A stretch of 64,000 nt of DNA from Sphingobacterium alkalisoli (GTDB taxonomy: Bacteria > Bacteroidota > Bacteroidia > Sphingobacteriales > Sphingobacteriaceae): positions 1,178,001 through 1,242,000 of the forward strand of contig NZ_SUKA01000001.1 of assembly GCF_005049105.1 (NCBI RefSeq), in the 5' to 3' direction. The notes beneath the pieces were generated by a model. That model saw nothing but the letters and a program-made list of their open reading frames with translations. It was not told the origin of the DNA and did not search any database. Position numbers and translations under genes: made by a program. Below are positions 26,954 through 35,891 of this stretch, piece after piece (the first letter of the stretch is position 1; every line of letters begins with the position of its first letter).

Positions 26954-28066
26954 ATGAAAAAGTACCTTATCATATTGCTTACACTGCTGATTTGCAGTTA
27001 TACACGGGCTCAAAGTACCGTCGCTAAGTTCAAATACGAAGACGCCGAGAAAGCCTTTTACAACGGTGATTATCAAAGTTGCATCAGTCTATTGGACGAA
27101 ACAGAAAAGTTGTTGGGCAAATCCGCTCCTAATATCCTCTACCTCCGCATTCTGGCAGAGAGCAAGATATTGGAAGTCGACCCTTATACCAAGTATGAAC
27201 AAATTGAGAAGCTCCGTAGCCTTTGTAGCCAATACCTGCAAAACTACGACATCGCCGGGCTAGAGGGCAAGTACCGGGATGTGTATGAGCTATCAGGGAA
27301 ACTGCCCAAGGCTGCGAATCAAACGCAACTCACACAGTTAGGAGAGGCAGAACATGCCAAACAGTTGGAAAGGATAATAGCCGAGAACAATTTAGTTTTT
27401 GTAGAGGGCGGAACTTTTATGATGGGAGAAAAAAAAGGTACACACCAGGTTTCATTGAGTGATTTCTATATATGTAAATATGAGGTCACTGTCGCCCAGT
27501 ACCACGCTTTTTGCGATGCCACGGGTAGATCTATGCCTCAGGAACCAAGTTGGGGCTGGTCAGACATTTATCCTGTTGTGAACATCAACCACCATGATGC
27601 TGTAGACTATTGTCAGTGGTTGTCCGAAACAAAGGGAGGAAATTGGCGCCTACCCACCGAAGCGGAATGGGAATATGCCGCCCGCGGTGGTAAACATAGT
27701 AGGGGATACACCTACAGCGGTGGCAATAGACGGAAGGAAGTCGCCTGGCACAATGGGAACAGCAAAGTTCGCACTCATTTCATGGCCCATCCCGTTGGAA
27801 AGAGAAAGCCGAATGAATTAGGTATTTACGATATGAGCGGCAATGCGGAGGAATGGTGCCATGACTGGTATAGGGAAGACTACTATACCAATAGCCCGGA
27901 TAAAAACCCTAAAGGTCCAAATTCTGGCTCTGGACGTGTGGTACGCGGTGGCAACTGGCGCTACAGCACCGCTGAGTGCAAGGTGTCTTATCGTTACAGC
28001 CGTATACCTGAAACAACTGAATACTACTCTGACATTCGCGGTTTTCGGGTAGTCTTTTCCCAGTAA
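26954..28066 (+). CDS. TPR-like plus FGE-sulfatase (SUMF1) domain protein
   Basis: 370 residues with a signal peptide ending near YTRAQ. Residues about 25-125 are helical and TPR-like (KYEDAEKAFYNGDYQSC). The rest is a formylglycine-generating-enzyme fold: FVEGGTFMMGE, ISDF-type FYICKYEVTVAQYHAFC, NWRLPTEAEWEYAARGG, ELGIYDMSGNAEEWCHDWY and VVRGGNWRYSTAECK, ending DIRGFRVVF. True FGE enzymes use two active-site cysteines in the RGGS(W/F)xC...C region; here the first position is not Cys (YSTAEC), so a catalytic role is doubtful. Like GldK or PvdO it may be a binding or structural protein. It is followed after four bases by a paralogue. Confidence 0.9.
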   Translation: MKKYLIILLTLLICSYTRAQSTVAKFKYEDAEKAFYNGDYQSCISLLDETEKLLGKSAPNILYLRILAESKILEVDPYTKYEQIEKLRSLCSQYLQNYDIAGLEGKYRDVYELSGKLPKAANQTQLTQLGEAEHAKQLERIIAENNLVFVEGGTFMMGEKKGTHQVSLSDFYICKYEVTVAQYHAFCDATGRSMPQEPSWGWSDIYPVVNINHHDAVDYCQWLSETKGGNWRLPTEAEWEYAARGGKHSRGYTYSGGNRRKEVAWHNGNSKVRTHFMAHPVGKRKPNELGIYDMSGNAEEWCHDWYREDYYTNSPDKNPKGPNSGSGRVVRGGNWRYSTAECKVSYRYSRIPETTEYYSDIRGFRVVFSQ

Positions 28067-28070
28067 AAAA

Positions 28071-29171
28071 ATGATTATGAAACGACTCTTTTTTTTGTTA
28101 CTGACCTTTGCCATTGCCATAGACGCATATGGCCAAAACACCGTTGCCAAGCTCAAATACGAAGATGCCGAGAAAGCCTTTTACAACGGTGATTATCAAA
28201 GTTGCATCAGCCTGTTGGACGAAACAGAGGAACTGCTAGGTAAATCTGCCCCTAATATCCTGCACCTGCGCATTATGTCCGAAAGTAAAGTGTGGGAAGC
28301 CGATCCCTATGCGAGCTACGAACAACTGGAAACACTGCGTAAGCTATGCGATCAATATCTAAAAAACTACGACATAGCCGGATTAGAAGAAAAATATAGA
28401 CAGATTTACGATATGGCAGCAGGATTACCCAAAGTCAGCACCCGAGAAGAGTTTGCACAATTGACTGAAACGTACAAGAAGGAAACGATCGCTAAACACA
28501 AAGAAAAATTAATTTCTGAAAACAACTTGGTCTTTGTAGAGGGGGGCACGTATATGATGGGTGAAGGAAAAGATGCTCACGAAGTAACAGTAAGTGATTT
28601 TTATATTGGGAAGTACGAGGTGACAAATAGATTGTATGGCAATTTTAAGAAAAACGACGGTGTTGGCGATGTTCCTGTATGGCCTATTGCATGGGATGAA
28701 GCTATGGGGTATTGTAAGTGGTTGGAAAAACAATATGGGGGAACTTGGCGACTTCCCACTGAGGCCGAATGGGAATATGCAGCAAGAGGAGGAAACAAAA
28801 GTCAAGGGTATAAATATAGTGGTAGTAATGATCTCGATGAAGTGGGAAAACCACTTAAAAGCGATGTTATGGGGAAGTATTCTCTTTCCCCTGTTGGGCA
28901 ACATAAGTCAAATGAATTAGGAATATACGATATGACAGGTAACGCGAGGGAAGTCTGTTTGGATTGGTACGATAAAAAATATTATACTGTAAGCCCCAAA
29001 GAAAACCCAATGGGTCCTGATAGCGGTAAGGAGAGAGTGGTCAGAGGAGGAAGTTATTGGGCAGCTCTTTCTTCCGTATATTATCGGATGAAGGCTGGAT
29101 CTCCCAAAAAAAACTGGGATGCTTATAATAGTTATAAAGTAGGCTTCCGTGTAGTATATATCCCTGATTAA
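28071..29171 (+). CDS. TPR-like plus FGE-sulfatase (SUMF1) domain protein, tandem paralogue
   Basis: 366 residues from the ATG at 28071 (a second ATG at 28077 is also possible), with a signal peptide ending near DAYGQ. The N-terminal helical domain is nearly identical to that of the preceding gene (EDAEKAFYNGDYQSCISLLD is the same in both), while the FGE-like domain is more diverged: FVEGGTYMMGEG, TWRLPTEAEWEYAARGG, ELGIYDMTGNAREVCLDWY, VVRGGSYWAALSSVYYRMK. No cysteine is present in the RGGS region, so it should lack formylglycine-generating activity. A recent tandem duplication with divergence of the second domain explains the pair. Confidence 0.9.
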   Translation: MIMKRLFFLLLTFAIAIDAYGQNTVAKLKYEDAEKAFYNGDYQSCISLLDETEELLGKSAPNILHLRIMSESKVWEADPYASYEQLETLRKLCDQYLKNYDIAGLEEKYRQIYDMAAGLPKVSTREEFAQLTETYKKETIAKHKEKLISENNLVFVEGGTYMMGEGKDAHEVTVSDFYIGKYEVTNRLYGNFKKNDGVGDVPVWPIAWDEAMGYCKWLEKQYGGTWRLPTEAEWEYAARGGNKSQGYKYSGSNDLDEVGKPLKSDVMGKYSLSPVGQHKSNELGIYDMTGNAREVCLDWYDKKYYTVSPKENPMGPDSGKERVVRGGSYWAALSSVYYRMKAGSPKKNWDAYNSYKVGFRVVYIPD

Positions 29172-29183
29172 AAACTCAACAAT

Positions 29184-30482
29184 ATGAAAAAATACCTTAT
29201 TCTATTCCTATTATCTTGTTCGACTTTGATAGTTCATAGTCAGGATCAAGACTCTGTCACTGTATCCAAAAATGACATACAGCACATGCTGACGATGCTC
29301 AAAGAGATTAAGCGTGATGATAATGGACAGACCAAGATCGGGCGTTTTGTATTGCAGCCTTATGCTTTTGTGTTCGGGAAGAAAGATTCGGTAAACATTG
29401 ACACCGTATTAGCCTGGAAAGAAATTGCTGACCAAAGGCTCAAAGGGCAACGGCTTTCGGTCAAGAGCCTGCGTAATGCAACAGCACACAAAACTACCCT
29501 GATAGACAGTGTGGTTATTACGATTAGTGAGGGTGTAATGGAGCATATACAGGTATATACCGAAGATGGTAAATCCTTCTACAATATTAGATCACCCATC
29601 CCTATCCTTACCTTAGAAAAGCGTTTCGAGGACGTATTGATCAATCCACAAAATGGTAGTAAGATTTTGCTAAAAGATGTGATTTTTTTCGAAGCAGAGC
29701 GGCGTTTCAACTATTTCCCGGATGAACAGTCACTCACCATACGAAACAGTAAAGATACCTCTAATGCGATTACATCTGTTGGGTTGGCTATGTTGCATGC
29801 CAAGAACAATCTCAATTCGTTGGTTAACTTTCAAGTATACTCCGATCTATTTGGCGTGTTTGGCGATCAGCCCAATGGACTTATACAATTTGAAGCCAAT
29901 ACCAAGCTGTATCTACATCGGGCAAATTATCCAAATTCATATATCTTCATGCCTTTGGATGCCATTGAGCCCTTTTTCCATTTCAACCGTATCGAAAGCA
30001 AATTTGACACCATCAGCGTATCCGGCACAAATGAAATCAATAGATTAGAGCTATTTAGACGCTATACATATGCCATAGGTTTAGACGCCAATCTGTTTCG
30101 TGCTGATTGGCGCCCCTCCAATTCATTTGAGGTAAAAGGTGGGTATATGTACAGTTCCAGCAACCTAGTGATTGATGGAGAAAAGATTCAGGCTGTATTG
30201 CATACACCTTATATAGAGGCAGTGTTAAAAAGCAAAAAACTAAATAATTTTGGATTTGATTTGAGAGGACGTTACCTGTGGCAGAAACTCAACCCAAATG
30301 AATTGATTGATAACGATGAATGGAATAAAATGCTGTCGTTTAGAACAAGCCTGTTTTACTTTACAGAAAAGGAAAAGTCAGATAAAATATTTCTTCGGTT
30401 TATCAATTACTTAAACCTGTCGGACCGTAAACAAGATTTCTCTCAGCTTCAATTAGGCTTTAGCAAGGCTATTTCTTTTTAA
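29184..30482 (+). CDS. Probable outer membrane protein of unknown family
   Basis: 432 residues with a signal peptide ending near LIVHSQ. The first part (about 25-160) is mixed alpha/beta and contains KIGRFVLQPYAFVF. From about residue 170 alternating hydrophobic strands dominate (LYLHRANYPNSYIFMPLD, FEVKGGYMYSSSNLVI, FGFDLRGRYLWQKL), ending LQLGFSKAISF with a terminal phenylalanine, typical of outer membrane barrels. I do not recognise the family. It begins 12 bases after the second FGE-like gene, so it is the last gene of the operon starting at 25087 and may be its membrane anchor. A terminator hairpin lies 40 bases beyond the stop. Confidence 0.7.
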   Translation: MKKYLILFLLSCSTLIVHSQDQDSVTVSKNDIQHMLTMLKEIKRDDNGQTKIGRFVLQPYAFVFGKKDSVNIDTVLAWKEIADQRLKGQRLSVKSLRNATAHKTTLIDSVVITISEGVMEHIQVYTEDGKSFYNIRSPIPILTLEKRFEDVLINPQNGSKILLKDVIFFEAERRFNYFPDEQSLTIRNSKDTSNAITSVGLAMLHAKNNLNSLVNFQVYSDLFGVFGDQPNGLIQFEANTKLYLHRANYPNSYIFMPLDAIEPFFHFNRIESKFDTISVSGTNEINRLELFRRYTYAIGLDANLFRADWRPSNSFEVKGGYMYSSSNLVIDGEKIQAVLHTPYIEAVLKSKKLNNFGFDLRGRYLWQKLNPNELIDNDEWNKMLSFRTSLFYFTEKEKSDKIFLRFINYLNLSDRKQDFSQLQLGFSKAISF

Positions 30483-30521
30483 AGAGCACGATTTTAAACA
30501 TTACCCAAATCCAGTAACGAA

Positions 30522-30553
30522 AGCTCTCCCTGATTTGGTTTAAAGGGAGAGCT
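30522..30553. terminator. Rho-independent terminator after the LDF(W/F)GNP operon
   Basis: Perfect 10-bp arms AGCTCTCCCT / AGGGAGAGCT with a 12-base loop, followed by GTTATATGG rather than a long T-run. It lies between the operon ending at 30482 and the convergent lipoprotein gene ending at 30590, so it may serve both. Confidence 0.65.
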
Positions 30554-30589
30554 GTTATATGGATGTTTTAATATGATTTAATCAAACTG

Positions 30590-31369
30590 TTAGTTTTCCT
30601 GAGAGCCTGGGGGCGGGGTCGGGGAAGCAAAATTGTCGCCATCATCCGGATTGTCATCAATGAGCAAATTTTGGGGAGTCAACCGTATTTCCAAAGAATA
30701 ATTGTCCTCACCTGTCTCTTTAAAGCTGATAACCCCGGTATTCGGATTCACATTTGCTAGAATAGTAGTTTCTGGTGCTATAATTCGAACCTTATCGGTA
30801 CCCACCCATTCTATTTTACCCGTCTCCGTATAGGATTCATCGGAGCTTTTGGCCACCACCCTATATTTATCGCCCCTGATCGTCATGTTGTACGTCTCAT
30901 TATGCGTAGTTTGCATATAGGTTGATTTGCTCCATCCCATATAGTTTTTGACTGACATATTTTCTTCGGATTTGAAGATCGTGGCATGGACATCAGGGTG
31001 CTCAGGAATCTCTAGGTTTACTTCAGGGGTTTTTCCTGCTTTGTCTACCGTGAAAGTAATCAATACACCATCCTTGGATAACTCCACCCCATACTGTTGT
31101 TTTTCCGGTACGGGCGTATTGCTTTGCATCTCATACCTCTGTCCATCAAAAATAACAACGGCACTCACACCATTTCCGTTGACAAGTATATTGAAATAGC
31201 CGGTCGACCCGACAAGTACGCCGCTATAATGTCCCCAATTGCTGTTTACAAATTTTGGATTGAACTGGTCTTCATCTTCCGTATGGGGATCTTTTTTGGC
31301 ACAGCCTGCCAATAGGAATAATACACTTATTCCGAAGAGTAAGTTCAAATTGAATCGCGTCATTTTCAT
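30590..31369 (-). CDS. Lipoprotein of unknown function
   Basis: 259 residues with a clear lipobox (LFLLAGCAKK). The mature protein is beta-rich (SGVLVGSTGYFNILVNG, VSAVVIFDGQRYEM) with a proline-rich tail (ASPTPPPGSQEN). The repeated short strands around TYNMTIRGDKYRVVAKSSDE suggest a lipocalin-like or beta-barrel fold, but this is a guess and I do not recognise the family. A 20-bp inverted repeat like that upstream of the histidine kinase lies 64 bases upstream of its start, suggesting common regulation. Confidence 0.75.
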   Translation of the reverse strand: MKMTRFNLNLLFGISVLFLLAGCAKKDPHTEDEDQFNPKFVNSNWGHYSGVLVGSTGYFNILVNGNGVSAVVIFDGQRYEMQSNTPVPEKQQYGVELSKDGVLITFTVDKAGKTPEVNLEIPEHPDVHATIFKSEENMSVKNYMGWSKSTYMQTTHNETYNMTIRGDKYRVVAKSSDESYTETGKIEWVGTDKVRIIAPETTILANVNPNTGVISFKETGEDNYSLEIRLTPQNLLIDDNPDDGDNFASPTPPPGSQEN

Positions 31370-31432
31370 AGTATCAGTATTAGTTTATAATTTGTTACGG
31401 AACCTAAGTTACGTAAGGCATATCCCTATACC

Positions 31433-31452
31433 AATACCTAGAAATGGGTATT
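31433..31452. promoter_or_regulatory. 20-bp inverted repeat, second copy of the candidate operator
   Basis: AATACCTAGAAATGGGTATT, with 6-bp perfect outer arms (AATACC/GGTATT) and the same overall length as the repeat at 24939-24958. It lies 64 bases upstream of the lipoprotein gene starting at 31369 and 29 bases beyond the 3' end of the DUF4136 gene. The two sites match at the outer arms and differ mainly in the spacer, the pattern expected of one regulator binding both. Confidence 0.5.
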
Positions 31453-31480
31453 TTTAGATTATTCTATCAAAGTCGTGCGC

Positions 31481-32077
31481 TTACTTCTTATTGGGTTGTA
31501 ACGGATATTCTTTCATAATACCTGATACAATTTTAGGTAAATCATTAATTGCTTTTTCGGGAATATCTACCTCTCCGGTACCACGTGCTTGCCAGATTAC
31601 ACCATTGCTTTTACGATCTACCGCTTCCAATATGATATGTCCGTAGCGAATTTTCTCTTTGGCAACAGGATAGGAGTAACCCATTCCCATTCCCCAGCCT
31701 CCATAGAAACCCCAGGGTCTGTACCATCCCCATGGGCCGCCCCATCCCCATGCTCCACCACCCCAAGCATTTCCATAAACCAGTCGGCTTTTATTGTTCA
31801 CAATGGTAATATATCGAAATAATATATCCGGATTTTCTTTAGAATAGGTTAATCCTCTGCTTTCTAACTCTTTATTTGCTGTAGAAAGTATATTTCCTTT
31901 TGCAATATCGTTATTAAAATAATCTTTAGAAAGCGAATCCACGGGTGGTAACCAACCGTAGGTTTTATACTGGCTGAAATCTAGATTTTGCACGCGGGTG
32001 GTGTGGTACTTCTGGGAAGAACACGAACTCACGGCGATCAGCGCCAGACACGAAACAAAAAATAATAACTTTTTCAT
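31481..32077 (-). CDS. DUF4136-type lipoprotein
   Basis: 198 residues with lipobox AVSSCSSQ. The N-terminal DFSQYKTYGWLPPVDSL and the later HIILEAVDRKSNGVIWQARG and GEVDIPEKAINDLPKIV motifs fit DUF4136, a widespread lipoprotein family of unknown function. A central Gly/Trp-rich insertion (GNAWGGGAWGWGGPWGW followed by YRPWGFYGGWGMGMGYS) is notable; such inserts are common in this family and are probably flexible and surface-exposed. It is separated from the minus-strand lipoprotein gene downstream by 111 bases that contain the candidate operator. Confidence 0.8.
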   Translation of the reverse strand: MKKLLFFVSCLALIAVSSCSSQKYHTTRVQNLDFSQYKTYGWLPPVDSLSKDYFNNDIAKGNILSTANKELESRGLTYSKENPDILFRYITIVNNKSRLVYGNAWGGGAWGWGGPWGWYRPWGFYGGWGMGMGYSYPVAKEKIRYGHIILEAVDRKSNGVIWQARGTGEVDIPEKAINDLPKIVSGIMKEYPLQPNKK

Positions 32078-32152
32078 ATGATATATGTAAATAATCTACT
32101 AAAACACTTATCCCTTTACAGTTAGACGCTCTTTTGATATAAAGGTTTAACG

Positions 32153-33796
32153 CTAAAATGGATATTTTGCAACTAATGGCATCGATCTTCCGATACCAAA
32201 AGCTTTAGGACTTACCCGTAGAATCGGTGGTGATTGAAATCGCTTAAATTCAGCATTGCCTAATAGCTGGACAATGCGTTGCACCAAGGCTTCTTCGAAT
32301 CCTAATTTTATAACTTCGCTACCGGATTTTTCTAACTCGACCAGCTGAAATAAGATGGCATCCAATAGATCGTAGGGAGGTAACGAGTCAGAATCTTTCT
32401 GATCCGGACGAAGTTCTGCGGACGGCGGTTTTACGATCGTATTCACAGGAATGATTTCTTTGTTACGATTTATGTAGTCTGCAAGCTCGTAAATTTGCGT
32501 TTTATATACATCTCCGATTACAGCGAGTGACCCAGCCATATCGCCATATAAGGTGCCATAGCCCACTGCTGATTCGCTCTTGTTGGAGGTGTTTAGCAGA
32601 ATATGTCCGAATTTATTGGATAGGGCCATCAGAAGGGTTCCACGTGTACGTGCCTGTATGTTTTCTTCGGTCGTATTCGGTTGTAAGCCGGTAAAGGCAT
32701 CGCTTAATGTGCTTTCGAAAGCGGAGGCAATATCTTTTATGGGTAATATTAGGTGGTCGCAGCCCGTGTTTTGAACCAGATCAAGCGCATCTTTTAAGGA
32801 GTGGCCAGAAGAGTAGACGGAAGGCATGAGTACCGTAAGCACGTTCTCGGCTCCCAGTGCTTCGATAGCTAAAGCTGCTACAACTGCCGAATCAATTCCG
32901 CCGGACAAGCCAAGTACTGCCTTCTGAAAACCGGATTTTGAAAAATAATCTCTCAATCCAAGTATGAGGGCCTCATGTATTAACGCAATTTCAGCTGCTT
33001 CTGGTTTTTCTTCCTGCTGTTCAGTCGCCTGTAGGTTACCCTTGTCAAATGTTACATATTGAATGTCTTCTTCGAATTTCTTTAATTCCGCTACGATCTC
33101 TCCGTATTGATCCAACGCAACGGAACGTCCATCAAAAATGATATCGGCATGTGCTCCAATTTGATTAACGTAAATGAGTGGCGCATGTGCTTTTAGTACA
33201 TTACGCTGCAAAACATTTAACCTCCTTGTGAAATGGGTATAGGAGAAAGGGGAGGCTGCGATATTGATGATTAGATCGGGATGTTCTTGGGCAAGTTCTC
33301 CCATCAGATCGCCGATGTACGAATTGTCTCCGTCATCGTCCCACAGATCTTCACATACTGTTAAGGCGACTTTTAGATCACCCATTTGAATACACCGCAG
33401 GTTGTCGCTCGGTTCGAAGAATCGGTACTCGTCAAATACATCGTAGTTGGGTAGAAGGGATTTTTTATGGAAGTTCACCACCTTCCCTTTACTGATATAT
33501 ACCGCGGCATTGAATAAATTCTTTCCTTCCCCGCTGGTGTTTTTTAACGGCGCGCCGATTATACAGTCAATATCTTGGCAATGCGTTGCAATGAGGTCTA
33601 TACTTCGTTTGCATTCTTCTATAAAGACCGCATTGCGCAAAAGATCCTTTGCCGGATAGCCGCCAATGGCCAATTCGGCAAAGACGACTAAATGAGCACC
33701 TTGAGATTTTGCTTGTTGTAGGGCATCGATTATTTTTTCATTATTTTTTTCAAAATTCCCGATATGATAATTTAATTGTGCTAAAGCGATCTTCAT
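32153..33796 (-). CDS. nadE: NAD+ synthase, glutamine-hydrolysing
   Basis: 547 residues, the normal length of the two-domain glutamine-dependent enzyme. The N-terminal nitrilase-like amidotransferase has its catalytic triad in VVFAELAIGGYP (Glu), FHKKSLLPNYDVFDE (Lys) and LTVCEDLWDD (Cys). The synthetase domain has the ATP-binding LGLSGGIDSAVVAALA and later NTSNKSESAVGYGTLYGDMAGSL. It converts nicotinic acid adenine dinucleotide to NAD+ in the cytoplasm, taking ammonia from glutamine. It lies 21 bases after the small beta-barrel protein gene on the same strand, so the two may be co-transcribed. Confidence 0.97.
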   Translation of the reverse strand: MKIALAQLNYHIGNFEKNNEKIIDALQQAKSQGAHLVVFAELAIGGYPAKDLLRNAVFIEECKRSIDLIATHCQDIDCIIGAPLKNTSGEGKNLFNAAVYISKGKVVNFHKKSLLPNYDVFDEYRFFEPSDNLRCIQMGDLKVALTVCEDLWDDDGDNSYIGDLMGELAQEHPDLIINIAASPFSYTHFTRRLNVLQRNVLKAHAPLIYVNQIGAHADIIFDGRSVALDQYGEIVAELKKFEEDIQYVTFDKGNLQATEQQEEKPEAAEIALIHEALILGLRDYFSKSGFQKAVLGLSGGIDSAVVAALAIEALGAENVLTVLMPSVYSSGHSLKDALDLVQNTGCDHLILPIKDIASAFESTLSDAFTGLQPNTTEENIQARTRGTLLMALSNKFGHILLNTSNKSESAVGYGTLYGDMAGSLAVIGDVYKTQIYELADYINRNKEIIPVNTIVKPPSAELRPDQKDSDSLPPYDLLDAILFQLVELEKSGSEVIKLGFEEALVQRIVQLLGNAEFKRFQSPPILRVSPKAFGIGRSMPLVAKYPF

Positions 33797-33817
33797 CTGT
33801 AGATAATTTGTTTTCCA

Positions 33818-34474
33818 TTAAAAAAATAAGCCGACATTCAGGGATACATACGAGGTTTTAGGTTTACCTAGATCATTGATGGCTCTCGTAAAACCATTAT
33901 TATAAGCTACACCTGTCAGTAGGGCAAGGTTATTGGATAGTCTCCACTCGGCGCCACCGCCCACCTGCAGTCCTAAACGAAATACATCATCACCATCTAT
34001 GGATGTTTTCGTTGTTTGACGATGTAGCTGTTCTTTTCCCGATACTTTAACGCCAGCAGTGAAACCAAATAGACCATAAAATCTTCCCAGGTGGTTTTCT
34101 TCACTTTTAAGTTTGATCGCTAAAGGAACTTCTGCATATTTTAAGTAAATATCTCTACTGTAAAACAGAAGAGGGTCGCCAGCATCTACCGGATTGTGTG
34201 CCTCAACACGGCTATTTATCGCGTTGATCAATAAACCGGTTGAAAAGTAGTAGTTTCGCGCGAACCCCAGATCGGCAACTAGACCGTAGGAATATCCTGC
34301 TTTTGCTTTCCCCTTAAATTCGTTATCGTATGTTAACCAACCGATATTAGGATTAAATGTAAGCGCTAAACGCGAATGCGCCTTTTCGTAATAAGCTTGA
34401 CCCTTCACGGCCGTAGTGGCAAATAAAGTAGCTAAAAAAGCCAAAGAGGTAATGATTAAAGTGCTTTTGATCAT
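33818..34474 (-). CDS. PorT-like outer membrane beta-barrel protein
   Basis: 218 residues with a signal peptide ending near TTAVKGQ. The rest consists of alternating strands (LALTFNPNIGWLTYDN, AGYSYGLVADLGFARNYYFS, FYGLFGFTAGVKVSG, GLQVGGGAEWRLSNNLALL) ending YVSLNVGLFF, typical of the outer membrane beta-barrel/PorT family. PorT itself belongs to type IX secretion, but many paralogues have no known role, and I cannot tell which this is. It is divergent from gldB and lies just upstream of nadE on the minus strand. Confidence 0.8.
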   Translation of the reverse strand: MIKSTLIITSLAFLATLFATTAVKGQAYYEKAHSRLALTFNPNIGWLTYDNEFKGKAKAGYSYGLVADLGFARNYYFSTGLLINAINSRVEAHNPVDAGDPLLFYSRDIYLKYAEVPLAIKLKSEENHLGRFYGLFGFTAGVKVSGKEQLHRQTTKTSIDGDDVFRLGLQVGGGAEWRLSNNLALLTGVAYNNGFTRAINDLGKPKTSYVSLNVGLFF

Positions 34475-34607
34475 TCTTTTTATTTTCTATATGTTTGAGC
34501 TCCTATCTGCGTCTATATTATTTTACGATGTATAATTTTGCTTCGCGTTTACGCAGAACGATGTATCACCATCAATGTATTAAAGAATATTGCCGTAAAA
34601 CTAACCC

Positions 34608-34638
34608 TTGTAACAAAACGTCAAGATACTTAAGTTTG
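34608..34638 (+). promoter_or_regulatory. Promoter of gldB
   Basis: TTG at 34608-34610 and TAAGTTTG at 34631-34638 are separated by exactly 20 bases. This matches the Bacteroidota sigma-A promoter (-33 TTG, -7 TAnnTTTG). Transcription would start near 34645, about 17 bases before the ATG. Confidence 0.65.
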
Positions 34639-34661
34639 TTTACATAAATCGACAGATATAG

Positions 34662-35699
34662 ATGAAATTCAATATAGCACAAATTTATTTCTTTTTTTTC
34701 ATACTCGGTATGAGTTCGTGTCATCAATCTGCTACAATAAGTAGACCTGATGTTTCGGAAATAGAGCTTGATATTAGAGTTGAGCGTTTTGATCAGGAGT
34801 TTTCGGCTTTAGATACGGCTGCGATTCTGCAGAAAAATAGTGATTGGCAACGGCACTACGGTCTATTTTATACGGATTTTATGACTGAAATGCTGGAGGT
34901 AGGGCATCCGACGGATAGCGTACAGGTTGAGTCCATTTTGAAAAAAGTACTGGTAAAAAAAGACTTTGTGGACTTATCGAAAGCTGTTGCGGTACAATTT
35001 CCAGATCTGAAAAAACAGCAACAGCAGTTGTCACAAGCATTCAAATATATTAAGTATTACTACCCGGAATATATCGTACCGCGTTTTGTTTCTTTTATAG
35101 GTGGATTTTCATTCCAGACGATTTCCGGTGAAGATTATCTAGGTATCGGATTGGATATGTTTTTGGGCGCGGACTCGGAATTCTATCCAGCATTGATTCA
35201 ATCGATACCCCGCTATATCTCCCGTAGATTTACACCTGAGAACATAACTCCTCGTATAGTGGAAACCGTATTGCGACAAGAGCTATTTCCCCAGCATAAT
35301 GGTGATGTGAATATGCTGCAGCACATGATATACAACGGTAAGGTGCTGTACGCGATGGATGTCTTGCTGGAAAATGTAGCGGATAGCCTCAAGATCGGTT
35401 ACACTGCACAGCAAATGGAATGGATTCAGCGCTATCAAGAAGACGTATGGGCTTGGTTTATTCAAGAAAATCTTTTGTACAGCACCGATTACATGGGGAT
35501 ACAAAAATATTTTAGTGAGGCCCCTTTTACCCGTGAACTCGGAGAGAACAATGAATCGGCCCCTAAACTAGGCTCTTATATCGGCTGGATGATCGTGCGA
35601 AAATTTATGGAAAAAAATCCCGAACTGGATCTGAAGCAATTGCTAGCGAAGGAAGACGCACAGGAAATTCTGGAAGGATCTAAGTTTAGGGGGAAGTAA
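34662..35699 (+). CDS. gldB: Gliding motility lipoprotein GldB family
   Basis: 345 residues with lipobox ILGMSSCHQ. The conserved GldB features are IRVERFDQEFSALD near the N-terminus, FVSFIGGFSFQTI and YLGIGLDMFLGADSEFYP in the middle, and ESAPKLGSYIGWMIVRKFMEKNP near the end. In Flavobacterium johnsoniae GldB is a lipoprotein needed for gliding, a process linked to type IX secretion. Many non-gliding Bacteroidota also carry it, so the presence of gldB alone does not prove motility. No gldC is seen beside it. A well-formed promoter precedes it. Confidence 0.9.
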   Translation: MKFNIAQIYFFFFILGMSSCHQSATISRPDVSEIELDIRVERFDQEFSALDTAAILQKNSDWQRHYGLFYTDFMTEMLEVGHPTDSVQVESILKKVLVKKDFVDLSKAVAVQFPDLKKQQQQLSQAFKYIKYYYPEYIVPRFVSFIGGFSFQTISGEDYLGIGLDMFLGADSEFYPALIQSIPRYISRRFTPENITPRIVETVLRQELFPQHNGDVNMLQHMIYNGKVLYAMDVLLENVADSLKIGYTAQQMEWIQRYQEDVWAWFIQENLLYSTDYMGIQKYFSEAPFTRELGENNESAPKLGSYIGWMIVRKFMEKNPELDLKQLLAKEDAQEILEGSKFRGK

Positions 35700-35812
35700 A
35701 TTTCGATAGTCTCCTGATGTAATTGTTAACAAAACCGTAATATTAAGTTTATATTTTCCTGATTTGTATTGTCGTCTTTTGTAGGACAAATGGTAACCTC
35801 TAATTATGAAGT

Positions 35813-35844
35813 ATAGACAACATGATTTATAATATGTTGTCTAT
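35813..35844. terminator. Hairpin after gldB
   Basis: Perfect 11-bp arms ATAGACAACAT / ATGTTGTCTAT with a 10-base loop. There is no T-run, so it may be a terminator of gldB aided by other factors, or a regulatory hairpin in the leader of the next gene, whose start lies 48 bases downstream. Confidence 0.4.
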
Positions 35845-35891
35845 CGCATAGTAGAACGGAAGTAACCGAGCATTTTTTGATAAAAGAATAT

